DNA of 64,000 nt. Source: Streptomyces yatensis. Lineage in GTDB: Bacteria > Actinomycetota > Actinomycetes > Streptomycetales > Streptomycetaceae. The position numbers and the translations under genes are program-made. The notes beneath the pieces were generated by a model that was not told the origin of the DNA, ran no database searches, and saw only the letters and a program-made list of their open reading frames with translations. Of this stretch, positions 31,710-39,411 are shown in pieces; positions within the stretch are counted from its first letter, which is position 1; every line of letters begins with the position of its first letter. Where the stretch lies: NCBI RefSeq assembly GCF_018069625.1, contig NZ_CP072941.1, positions 5,146,001-5,210,000 of the forward strand, read 5' to 3'.

Positions 31710-33742
31710 GCCGGGCCCTCCTCGGGGGATATGTCCTCGCCGTCCCGGTGGCCCGCTGCCTTGTCCGTGCGGTGGCTCGCTCGGGGTGCGCGGTGGCCGG
31801 CTTGGGGTGCCCGGTGGGCTCGGTCCGCGGGGCGCCCTTGGTCCGCGTGGCGGGCTTGGTCCGCGGGGCGGGCTTGGTCCGCGCGGCGCGCTTGGCCCCC
31901 GTAGCTCAGTTGCTCGGTCGCGATCGCCGACCACGGGAGATCCAGCACCTCGACCTCGGTGCCCCGCTTCGCCCCGCCCGGCGGGATCACGGCGAGGCCG
32001 TCGGCCACCGCGATTCCGCGCAGCATCGCCGGACCGTTGAAGCGCAACGGCACCGCCGCGTCCTGCCGGAAGGTCACGGGGACCAGCCGGGTGTCCCGCG
32101 GATGCCCCTGTACGGCCTCGGCCAGCGGGGCCGGGCCGGGGGCGGGGGCCGGGCGGCCCGTCAGCGTCCGCAGCAGCGGCTCCGCGAGGGTCAGCAGACC
32201 GGACACCGCCGCGAGCGGATTGCCCGGGAGCCCCACCAGATGGCGGGCGGGGCGGGTTTGAGGTCCGGGGGTTTCGGACTTTTCGGAGGTCCCGGGGCCT
32301 TCGGGGCTTTCGGGGCTCTGAGGGTTCTCGCGGCTCTCGCGGCTCTCGCGGTGCTCGGGCTTCTCGCGGTGCTCGGGTGCCAGGCGGGCGAGCAGCATGG
32401 GGTGGCCGGGGCGCACCGCCACCCCGTCCACCAGCAGTTCGGCGCCCAGGCGGCGCAGGGTGGGGTGGACGTGGTCCACCGGGCCTGCGGCCGTGCCCCC
32501 GGTCGTCACGACGACATCGGCGGACGACTCGGCCACCGCGGCGCACACCGCGTCCGCCTCGTCGGCCAGCCGCCGGGTGCCCGTGACCTCGGCACCGAGC
32601 GCCCGCAGCCACGGCCCGACCATCGGCCCCAGCGCGTCCCGGATCCGGCCGTCGTGCGGCAGCCCCTCGGTGAGCAGCTCATCGCCGAGGACCAGCACCT
32701 CGACGCGCGGCCTGCGCACCGTCGGCAGTTCGTCGTACCCGGCCGCGGCGGCCAGGCCCAGCACGGCCGGGGTGACCAGGGTCCCGGCGGGGAGCAGCTG
32801 ATCGCCGCTGCGGCACTCCTGGCCGCGGGTGCGGATGTCCTGGCCGAGGACGACGGGGTGGGCGGCGGACGCGTGGAGCCAGCCGTCGTCCGCGGCGGTG
32901 CCGTACTCGCTGCGCAGCACGGCGGTGGCGCCGGGCGGGACGCGGGCGCCGGTGGCGATGCGGACGGCGTGGCCGTCGGGCAGGGCGGCCGCCTCACCGT
33001 GTCCGGCGAGGATGCCATGGTCCTGGCCCTCGTCATCGGTGGGCAGCCGCCAGGGGCCGGGGCCCGCGAGCGCCCAGCCGTCCATGGCGGAGGTGTCGAA
33101 GGGCGGCAGATCGGTGAGTGCGGCGAGCGGTGCGGCCAGGACCTGCCCGAGCGCCTCGGACAGCGGCCGCATCACCGGGGCGGCGTGGGCGGCCTCCTTG
33201 ACGGCGGCGCGGGCGGCGATGGCGCGGGCGTCGGGCCAGGAGGTGGGGCTGGGGTGCGGTTCGTCCATGAGGGGGTGCGGGTGGGAGGTGGGGGCGGCTG
33301 GGGTGCGTTTCGGGTGCGGGGCCGGGGTCTGCGGGGCGGGGGCGCTGGACCGCATGCTTTTGCTGCCAGTCCCCTCTGACGTCGAGTTACCCAGAAATTG
33401 GCGCCACACGTATACGTCGGCGTCCGAAATCCCCTCCCCGCCCGCCCCGTCCCCTCCCCTCTCCTCGCGGCTCGCCCGCCGTTTCCCCGGCCGCTCATGG
33501 GCCAGGTCGAGTGCGGTCTCGGCCCAGTCCGTGCCGGTCGAGCCGGCGCTGCCACCGCGGCCTCGTTCCGGGGCGGGCCGGTCCGGGCGGCCGTTGGCCA
33601 GGTTGAGGGCCGCGTCCGCCCAGTCCTCCTCGTCGGAGTACCCGGGGCCCTCCGGTGCGGGCTCCGCCTCGTTGGCCAGCGCCAGCGCCTCGTCGACCTC
33701 TCGATCGAGCGGGTCCCCGTCCCGGGGGGTGCGTGGTGTCAC
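31706..33742 (-). CDS. moeA: Molybdopterin molybdenumtransferase with unusual repeats
   Basis: MoeA inserts molybdate into adenylated molybdopterin. The core is recognisable: 'PLSEALGQVLAAPLAALTDLPPFDTSAMDGWALAG', 'VVVTTGGTAAGPVDHVHPTLRRLGAELLVDGVAVRPGHPMLLARL' and 'VGLPGNPLAAVSGLLTLAEPLLRTLTGR'. It is 678 residues rather than ~410. The N-terminal ~165 residues contain three copies of a 'DWADAALNLANGRP'-type motif. A 40-residue Glu/Ser/Arg-rich repeat is inserted before 'HLVGLPGNP', and the C-terminus ends in ADQARP-type hexapeptide repeats. The start is GTG 33742, overlapping the mobA stop; a TTG at 33757 is possible. The additions are probably disordered. Confidence 0.88.
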   Translation of the reverse strand: MTPRTPRDGDPLDREVDEALALANEAEPAPEGPGYSDEEDWADAALNLANGRPDRPAPERGRGGSAGSTGTDWAETALDLAHERPGKRRASREERGGDGAGGEGISDADVYVWRQFLGNSTSEGTGSKSMRSSAPAPQTPAPHPKRTPAAPTSHPHPLMDEPHPSPTSWPDARAIAARAAVKEAAHAAPVMRPLSEALGQVLAAPLAALTDLPPFDTSAMDGWALAGPGPWRLPTDDEGQDHGILAGHGEAAALPDGHAVRIATGARVPPGATAVLRSEYGTAADDGWLHASAAHPVVLGQDIRTRGQECRSGDQLLPAGTLVTPAVLGLAAAAGYDELPTVRRPRVEVLVLGDELLTEGLPHDGRIRDALGPMVGPWLRALGAEVTGTRRLADEADAVCAAVAESSADVVVTTGGTAAGPVDHVHPTLRRLGAELLVDGVAVRPGHPMLLARLAPEHREKPEHRESRESRENPQSPESPEGPGTSEKSETPGPQTRPARHLVGLPGNPLAAVSGLLTLAEPLLRTLTGRPAPAPGPAPLAEAVQGHPRDTRLVPVTFRQDAAVPLRFNGPAMLRGIAVADGLAVIPPGGAKRGTEVEVLDLPWSAIATEQLSYGGQARRADQARPADQARHADQGRPADRAHRAPQAGHRAPRASHRTDKAAGHRDGEDISPEEGPA
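31819..31890 (-). repeat. Four 18-bp in-frame repeats in the moeA C-terminus
   Basis: Units at 31819, 31837, 31855 and 31873 share CTTGGTCCGCGGGGCGGG with small changes and encode ADQARP-like hexapeptides. They are likely recent slippage products. Confidence 0.8.
32270..32385 (-). repeat. Short-unit repeats inside the moeA core region
   Basis: 9-bp units such as GCTCTCGCG, and longer TCTCGCGGTGCTCGG copies, encode PEHRE/SRES/PESPE-type peptides. They are inserted just before the conserved 'HLVGLPGNP' of MoeA. Confidence 0.7.
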
Positions 33743-34584
33743 TGCTCCTCGGCCCAACGTGCGGCCAGCGCCGCGGCCTTCTCGGTCGCGGCGGCCAGTG
33801 CCTCCGGGCCGCCGCCCTTCTGGGCCGCGGCGTAGCCGACGAGGAAGGTGGTCAGGGGGGCGGCGGGCCGGGCGACGCCATGTGCGGCGTCACGGGCCAG
33901 ATCGAGTAGCGCCGCGGTGTCGACATCCAGGTCGATCCCGAGCTCGGCCTTGACTGCGGTAATCCATTCATCCAACACGCGTCCATGCTCCCTGATCCGT
34001 GCTCGAGCCGTGGTGATGTCCTCCCAGGTGTCGCAGTCGAACGACGCCGTGGGGTGCGGGAGGCGGGCCAGTGCCAGCTCGGAGACGAGGAGGCGCAGGG
34101 GCAGCCCGCCGAGGCCGCCGTGTTCGGTGGCGAGGAGGGCGATCTCGCGGCGCAGCGGCTCGGCGCGGTAGGCGGCGACGAGGGGCTGCTGGCGGCCGTC
34201 GGAGTCGATGAGCACGGCGCCTTCGGTGCCCTCGACGCCGTCGGTGCCCTCGATGCCGTCGAGGAGGGTCTCCACGGTTTCGGGGGTGAGGAAGGGCAGA
34301 TCGGCGGAGAGGACGAGGACGACGGGGGCGGTGGTCTGCCGGACGCCCGCGTCGACGGCCGCGACCGGGCCGCCGCCGGGGGGCTCCTCCCGGGCCCACC
34401 GCACGGGCCGCACCGTGGGCCTGCGCGGGCCGACGACGACGGTCCGCCCGGCGCCGCGGCAGGCGTCCAGCACCCGGTCGAGCAGGGCACGCCCGCCCAC
34501 CCGCAGTGCGGGCTTGTCCACCCCGCCGAGCCGCCGGGCGGCGCCCCCGGCCAGGATCACCGCGTCATACGCACCTGGAGTCAC
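33739..34584 (-). CDS. mobA: Molybdenum cofactor guanylyltransferase fused to a DUF6457 domain
   Basis: The N-terminal ~190 residues are a MobA nucleotidyltransferase: 'AVILAGGAARRLGGVDKPALRVGGRALLDRVL', 'SADLPFLTPETV' and 'LPHPTASFDCDTWEDI'. The C-terminal ~80 residues ('VLDEWITAVKAELGIDLDVDTAALLDLARDAAHGVARPAAPLTTFLVGYAA') match the small DUF6457 domain, which in many actinobacteria follows or is fused to MobA. The enzyme attaches GMP to molybdopterin. It starts at GTG 34584, 54 bases after the bkd operon 2 stop, and its stop overlaps moeA. Confidence 0.88.
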   Translation of the reverse strand: MTPGAYDAVILAGGAARRLGGVDKPALRVGGRALLDRVLDACRGAGRTVVVGPRRPTVRPVRWAREEPPGGGPVAAVDAGVRQTTAPVVLVLSADLPFLTPETVETLLDGIEGTDGVEGTEGAVLIDSDGRQQPLVAAYRAEPLRREIALLATEHGGLGGLPLRLLVSELALARLPHPTASFDCDTWEDITTARARIREHGRVLDEWITAVKAELGIDLDVDTAALLDLARDAAHGVARPAAPLTTFLVGYAAAQKGGGPEALAAATEKAAALAARWAEEQ

Positions 34585-34609
34585 CCCATGAGTATGGCGC
34601 CGCCCGGCA

Positions 34610-34659
34610 TCCGCTACAGCCGTCGCAACAACACTCCGCTACAGCCGTCGCAACAACAC
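34610..34659 (-). repeat. Exact 25-bp tandem duplication at the 3' end of bkdC2
   Basis: 34635-34659 (last codons plus TAG stop of the E2 gene) is repeated exactly at 34610-34634. Both copies contain the stop codon. The duplication separates the E2 stop from mobA. Confidence 0.92.
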
Positions 34660-35937
34660 CAGGGGCTGCTCCACGCAGTCGGCCACGTACCGCAGGAATC
34701 CGCCGGCGGTGCCCCCGTCGCACACCCGGTGGTCGAAGGTGAAGGAGAGCTGCACCACCTGGCGCACCGCCAGCTCGCCCTGGTGCACCCAGGGCTTCGG
34801 GGTGATCCGGCCGACCCCGAGCATCGCCGCCTCGGGGTGGTTGATGATCGGCGTCGAGCCGTCGACCCCGAAGACCCCGTAGTTGTTCAGGGTGAAGGTG
34901 CCGCCGGTGAGCTGCGCGGGGGCGAGCGTCCCGGTCCGCGCGGCCTCGGTCAGCCGGGCGATCTCCTCGGACAGCCCCTCTATGGTCCGCGTCTGCGCGT
35001 CGCGCACCACGGGGACCACCAGACCCCGGTCGGTCTGCGCGGCGAAGCCGAGGTGGACGTCGGGGAGCCGGATGATCTCCCGGCCTTCCCAGTCCACCGT
35101 GGCGTTGAGCTCGGGGAAGCGCGCCAGGGCCGCCGTGCAGATACGGGCCAGGAGGGCGAGCACCGAGACCTTGGGCCCGCCCGCGGTGTTCATCGCCGCG
35201 CGGGCGGCGAGCAGTTCGGTCGCGTCGGCGTCCACCCAGCAGGTCGCGTCGGGGATCTCGCGCCGGCTGCGGGCGAGCTTGTCGGCCACGGCGCCCCGCA
35301 CACCGCGCAGCGGAACCCGCTGCCCCTCCGAGGCGACCGCGGGGGCGGGCTCGGGCGCGAGTGCGGGGCCGGGTGCCGGGGCGGGCGCGGCCGCGGGGGC
35401 CGCCACCGCTCGCTCCACGTCGGCCCGCAGAATCAGCCCCTCCGGGCCCGATCCCTTGAGCCGGCGCAGATCGACGTCGTGCTCCCGGGCCAGCCGCCGT
35501 ACCAGGGGCGAGATCACCGGCAGGGGCCCGGCGGGGGCCACCGCCACCGTCTCGCGCGGCGGCCCGGGGGAGAGCTGGACGCGACGGCGCCGCGCGGCGG
35601 GACCGGCCGTGCCATAGCCGACCAGCACATTGCCCGATCCGCCGTCGGCCGGGCTCTCGGTGACCGGCGGAGCGGAGCCGTCGTCCGAGCCCTCCGGCAC
35701 GGCGACCGTGATCAGCGGCGCCCCGACCGGCACCTCCGCGCCCTCCTCGCCGTAACGGGCCGTCACCACGCCGCCGTAGGGGCACGGCACGTCCACCATC
35801 GCCTTGGCCGTCTCGACCTCGACCACCGCCTGGTCGACCGCGACCACATCACCGACCTGGACCAGCCAGCGCACGATCTCGGCGCCGGTCAGCCCCTCGC
35901 CCAGATCGGGCAGGGTGAACTCCCGTACGACAGCCAT
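34639..35937 (-). CDS. bkdC: 2-Oxoacid dehydrogenase E2, cluster 2
   Basis: The 432-residue E2 has one lipoyl domain (Lys in 'VEVETAKAMVDVP'), a linker, a subunit-binding domain ('ISPLVRRLAREHDVDLRRLKGSGPEGLILRADV'), an Ala/Pro linker and the acyltransferase core with 'FTFDHRVCDGGTAGGFL' (HxxxDG). Its ATG shares a base with the E1 beta stop. It is a diverged paralogue of the cluster 1 E2, so the two complexes may prefer different 2-oxoacids. Confidence 0.92.
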   Translation of the reverse strand: MAVVREFTLPDLGEGLTGAEIVRWLVQVGDVVAVDQAVVEVETAKAMVDVPCPYGGVVTARYGEEGAEVPVGAPLITVAVPEGSDDGSAPPVTESPADGGSGNVLVGYGTAGPAARRRRVQLSPGPPRETVAVAPAGPLPVISPLVRRLAREHDVDLRRLKGSGPEGLILRADVERAVAAPAAAPAPAPGPALAPEPAPAVASEGQRVPLRGVRGAVADKLARSRREIPDATCWVDADATELLAARAAMNTAGGPKVSVLALLARICTAALARFPELNATVDWEGREIIRLPDVHLGFAAQTDRGLVVPVVRDAQTRTIEGLSEEIARLTEAARTGTLAPAQLTGGTFTLNNYGVFGVDGSTPIINHPEAAMLGVGRITPKPWVHQGELAVRQVVQLSFTFDHRVCDGGTAGGFLRYVADCVEQPLVLLRRL

Positions 35938-36986
35938 CAGACGGCGCTCCCCTCGGTCCACTCCGACTCCCACTGCAGCCGGGCGACGGCGTCCAGCACC
36001 CGGTCCACACCGGGCAGATGGTGCCGCTCCAGCATGGGCGGCGGGTAGGGGATGTCGAATCCGGCGACCCGCAGCACGGGCGCCTCCAGATGGTGGAAGC
36101 AGCGCTCGGTGACCCGGGCGGCGATCTCCCCGCCGGGCCCGCCGAAGCCGGTGGCCTCGTGGACGACGACCGCGCGGCCGGTGCGGCGCACGGAGGCACA
36201 CACCGTGTCGTCGTCGAAGGGGACGAGCGAGCGCAGATCGACGACCTCCAGATCCCAGCCCTCGGCCCGGGCCGCCTCGGCGGCTTCGAGGCACACCGGC
36301 ACGGAGGGGCCGTAGGAGATCAGGGTGGCGCTCTGCCGGCCGCCGGTGGCGGGCCTGCGCACCACCGCGCGCCCGATCGGCGGCACCTGCTCGGGGGCGT
36401 CGGCCGACCAGTCGGCCTTGGACCAGTACAGCCGCTTGGGCTCGAGGAAGATCACGGGGTCGTCGGAGGCGATGGCGGCGCGCAGCAGCCCGTAGGCGTC
36501 GGCGACGGTCGCGGGGGCGACGACATGGAGGCCGGGGGTGGCCATGTAGTAGATCTCGGAGGAGTCGCTGTGGTGCTCGACGCCGCCGATGCCGCCCCCG
36601 TAGGGCACCCGCACGGTGATCGGCATCGGCATCGCGCCCCGGGTGCGGTTGCGCATCCGCGAGACATGGCTGATGAGCTGCTCGAACGACGGGTAGGCGA
36701 AGGCGTCGAACTGCATCTCGACCACCGGCCGCAGCCCGTACATGGCCATGCCCACGGCGGTGCCGAGGATGCCGGCCTCGGCGAGCGGCGTATCGGTGCA
36801 GCGGTCCTCGCCGAACTCCTTGGCGAGCCCGTCGGTGATCCGGAAGACGCCGCCCAGGGTGCCCACGTCCTCGCCGAGGACATGGACGGACGGGTCGGCG
36901 GCCATGGCGTCGCGCAGCGCGCGGCCGAGCGCCTGGGCCATGGTGGCGGGCTTACGGGCGGTGTCGGCCCCGATGGCGGTGGTCAT
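35937..36986 (-). CDS. bkdB: 2-Oxoacid dehydrogenase E1 beta, cluster 2
   Basis: The 349-residue E1 beta subunit has 'VHVLGEDVGTLGGVFRITDGLAKEFGEDRCTDTPLAEAGILGTAVGMAMYG' and 'MRNRTRGAMPMPITVRVPYGGGIGGVEHHSDSSE'. The start ATG 36986 shares one base with the E1 alpha stop (TGATG), and its own stop does the same with E2. It is close in sequence to the cluster 1 beta subunit. Confidence 0.92.
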   Translation of the reverse strand: MTTAIGADTARKPATMAQALGRALRDAMAADPSVHVLGEDVGTLGGVFRITDGLAKEFGEDRCTDTPLAEAGILGTAVGMAMYGLRPVVEMQFDAFAYPSFEQLISHVSRMRNRTRGAMPMPITVRVPYGGGIGGVEHHSDSSEIYYMATPGLHVVAPATVADAYGLLRAAIASDDPVIFLEPKRLYWSKADWSADAPEQVPPIGRAVVRRPATGGRQSATLISYGPSVPVCLEAAEAARAEGWDLEVVDLRSLVPFDDDTVCASVRRTGRAVVVHEATGFGGPGGEIAARVTERCFHHLEAPVLRVAGFDIPYPPPMLERHHLPGVDRVLDAVARLQWESEWTEGSAV

Positions 36987-38128
36987 CACTCCCCCTTCCC
37001 GGAGTCGCCGGCCTCGGCGTCGAGCTCCGCGCGCAGCTGGGCCGCCTGCTCGCGCAGCTGGCCGGTCCGGTCGGCGTAGACGTGCTCGAAGAGCTCCATG
37101 GGATCGAGGACCGCGTCCTGGTGCATGCGCGTGCGCAGATCGGCGGCGAGCCGCTCCGCGGACTCCCGGGCGGCCCGGACTCCCTCGTCGTCCAGCAGAC
37201 GGCGATCCCGCATGGCGTCCTCCAGGAGCGCTATCGGGTCGTGTGCCTGCCACGCCTCGACCTCGGAGTCGGGGCGGTAGCGGGTGGCGTCGTCGGCGTT
37301 GGTGTGGGCGTCGATGCGGTAGGTGACCGCCTCGACCAGGGTGGGGCCGCCTCCGCCGCGGGCCCGGCGCACCGCCTCCGCCAGGACCTGGTGGACGGCG
37401 GCCACGTCATTGCCGTCGACGAGGCGGCCGGGCATCCCGTACCCGACCGCCTTGTGGGCGAGGGAGGGCGCGGCGGTCTGCTTGGCGAGCGGGACGGAGA
37501 TGGCGAAGCCGTTGTTCTGCACGAGGAAGACCACCGGGGCGTGCCAGACGGCCGCGAAGTTGAGGGCCTCGTGGAAGTCGCCCTCGCTGGTGCCGCCGTC
37601 GCCGACCAGGGCGAGGGCCACGACATCGTCGCCCTTGAGGCGGGCGGCGTGGGCGAGGCCGACGGCGTGCGGCAGCTGGGTGGCCAGCGGGGTGCACAGC
37701 GGGGCCACGCGGTGCTCGTGGGGGTCGTAGCCGGAGTGCCAGTCGCCGCGCAGCAGGGTCAGGGCGTCGACGGGGTCGAGCCCGCGGACCACGGCGGCCA
37801 GGGTGTCGCGGTAGCTGGGAAAGAGCCAGTCGCGGTCCTCCAGCACCAGCCCGGCCGCGACCTGGCAGGCCTCCTGCCCGGTGGAGGAGGGGTAGACGGC
37901 CAGCCGGCCCTGCCGGGTGAGGGCGGTGGCCTGGGTGTTGTAGCGGCGGCCGCGCACCAGCTCGCGGTGGAGCCGGGTCAGCAGATCGGGGGAGATGTCG
38001 GCGGCAGCGGCGGTGCCCAGCAGGCGGTACGGCTCCGCGTCGGGCAGCAGCGGCGCGGCCTCGACGCGGGGCTGCCAGCCGGGCGGGGGAGTGGGCCGGT
38101 AGGCACCGGGCTGCTCAAGGACCGTCAT
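36986..38128 (-). CDS. bkdA: 2-Oxoacid dehydrogenase E1 alpha, cluster 2
   Basis: A 380-residue TPP-dependent E1 alpha with 'LALVGDGGTSEGDFHEALNFAAVWHAPVVFLVQNNGFAIS' (GDG...NN) and 'TYRIDAHTNADDATRYR'. It is more diverged from cluster 1 in the N-terminal region. It heads operon 2 and is divergent from an Lrp/AsnC regulator. A PaaR-like dyad with one core mismatch lies 69 bases upstream of the ATG. Confidence 0.92.
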   Translation of the reverse strand: MTVLEQPGAYRPTPPPGWQPRVEAAPLLPDAEPYRLLGTAAAADISPDLLTRLHRELVRGRRYNTQATALTRQGRLAVYPSSTGQEACQVAAGLVLEDRDWLFPSYRDTLAAVVRGLDPVDALTLLRGDWHSGYDPHEHRVAPLCTPLATQLPHAVGLAHAARLKGDDVVALALVGDGGTSEGDFHEALNFAAVWHAPVVFLVQNNGFAISVPLAKQTAAPSLAHKAVGYGMPGRLVDGNDVAAVHQVLAEAVRRARGGGGPTLVEAVTYRIDAHTNADDATRYRPDSEVEAWQAHDPIALLEDAMRDRRLLDDEGVRAARESAERLAADLRTRMHQDAVLDPMELFEHVYADRTGQLREQAAQLRAELDAEAGDSGKGE

Positions 38129-38196
38129 GTCGCGACCTCCTGGGCGTGGCGTACGGCGGGAGGGCGGGACGTGCCGTGCGGCATCGCCCTCCCCCT

Positions 38197-38210
38197 ACCG
38201 ATTGTTCGGT
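38197..38210 (-). promoter_or_regulatory. PaaR-like operator (imperfect) upstream of bkd operon 2
   Basis: ACCGATTGTTCGGT matches the ACCG-N2-CG-N2-CGGT dyad seen twice at the paa promoters, except that the central CG is TG. It lies in the bkdA2/lrp divergent spacer, directly followed by a TTGACG -35-like hexamer (38213-38218) on the plus strand. Confidence 0.55.
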
Positions 38211-38311
38211 CGTTGACGCATTTTGGCTACAGGCGACCCAAGCCTGTGGACAAACGGTTCTGCAGCGCCTGTGATGAAGACAGGACGTCCATGAAGGGGA
38301 GGCGGGACGAT

Positions 38312-38800
38312 ATGCGGGGCGAACAGATGGCCAATCCGGACGGCAAACCCCCGGCCCGGCCCCTGGACGCCATCGACCACGACATCCTGCGTCTGCTCCG
38401 AACGGATGGCCGTGCCTCCATACGCTCCGTTGCCGAGCAGGTGCACGTCTCGCGCGCCAACGCCTACGCCCGGATCAACCGCCTGATCGACGACGGAGTG
38501 ATCCGGGGCTTCAGCGCCCGGGTGGACCAGGAACGGGCCGGGCAGGGCGCGTCCGCGTACATCACGCTGAAGATCGTCCAGAATTCCTGGCGCACCGTGC
38601 GCGAACAGCTCCGCCAGCTCCCCGGGGCCGCCCACATCGCCCTGGTCAGCGGGGACTTCGATGTGCTTCTCCTGGTGCACACCGAGGACAACCGCTCGCT
38701 GCGCGAGCTGGTCCTCACCCGGATCCAGGCCATACCGGAGGTGCTGAGCACCCGGACGCTGCTGGTCTTCGAGGAGACGGATCTGGACTCGGAGCCGTAG
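38312..38800 (+). CDS. Lrp/AsnC-family regulator, probable BkdR
   Basis: The 162-residue protein has the AsnC helix-turn-helix ('LDAIDHDILRLLRTDGRASIRSVAEQVHVSRANAYARINRLIDDGVI') and a RAM ligand domain ('ALVSGDFDVLLLVHTEDNRSLRELVLTRIQAIPEVLSTRTLLVFEE'). Divergent location from the bkd2 operon strongly suggests it controls branched-chain 2-oxoacid degradation in response to an amino acid. Three in-frame ATGs exist (38291, 38312, 38327); I use 38312 because GGAGGCGGGA precedes it. Confidence 0.88.
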   Translation: MRGEQMANPDGKPPARPLDAIDHDILRLLRTDGRASIRSVAEQVHVSRANAYARINRLIDDGVIRGFSARVDQERAGQGASAYITLKIVQNSWRTVREQLRQLPGAAHIALVSGDFDVLLLVHTEDNRSLRELVLTRIQAIPEVLSTRTLLVFEETDLDSEP

Positions 38801-38815
38801 CGGGGACCGGAGCGC

Positions 38816-39409
38816 TCAGCGCTCCGTGCGCAGGCCCGCGAACGCCGTACGGACCACGGCCTCGGCCACTTCCTGGGAGGTCGCGGCCCCGCCGCGGCCC
38901 GGCCGGTACCACTCCACAATGGAGTTGATCATGCCGAAGAGCAGCCGGGTCGCCAGCCGGGCGTCCACATCGGACCGCAGGTCGCCGTCGGCCGCCGCCT
39001 GCTTGAGCAGCTCCGCGACCTGGTGGTCGAACTCCCGGCGCCGCTCCATGGCCCACCGCTCGGTGTCCGTGTTGCCCCGGACCCGCAGCAGCAGGGTGAC
39101 GTAGGGCAGCTCCTCCATCAGCACCTCGCTGGTGCGCCGGGTCACATGCTCCAGCCGTTCGATCGCCCGCCCGTCGCGCGCGGCGGGCTCCTGGAGGATG
39201 CCGAACAGCCCGTCCAGCGCACGGCTTATGGCGAGCCGGAGCAGCTCCTCCTTGCCCTTCACATGGTGGTAGATGGAGGACTTGGAGATCCCCGCGGCCC
39301 GGGAGAGGTGCTCCATGGAGGTGCCGTCGTAGCCACGCTCGTTGAACACCTCCACGGCGACCGCGAGCAGCGATTCGGGCGTGTAGGTGTCGCGCTTGGC
39401 CATGGTCAT
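38816..39409 (-). CDS. TetR-family regulator, probable PaaR of the phenylacetate regulon
   Basis: The 197-residue TetR protein has HTH 'GYDGTSMEHLSRAAGISKSSIYHHVKGKEELLRLAI' and a C-terminal acyl-CoA-binding-type helical domain. It starts two bases after the paaH stop, so it is in the paaH operon. The same perfect dyad ACCG-N2-CG-N2-CGGT occurs in the paaH/paaN spacer and in front of paaABCDE, and from memory matches the core PaaR box of Corynebacterium. It most likely represses paa genes until phenylacetyl-CoA binds. Confidence 0.85.
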   Translation of the reverse strand: MTMAKRDTYTPESLLAVAVEVFNERGYDGTSMEHLSRAAGISKSSIYHHVKGKEELLRLAISRALDGLFGILQEPAARDGRAIERLEHVTRRTSEVLMEELPYVTLLLRVRGNTDTERWAMERRREFDHQVAELLKQAAADGDLRSDVDARLATRLLFGMINSIVEWYRPGRGGAATSQEVAEAVVRTAFAGLRTER

Positions 39410-39411
39410 GA

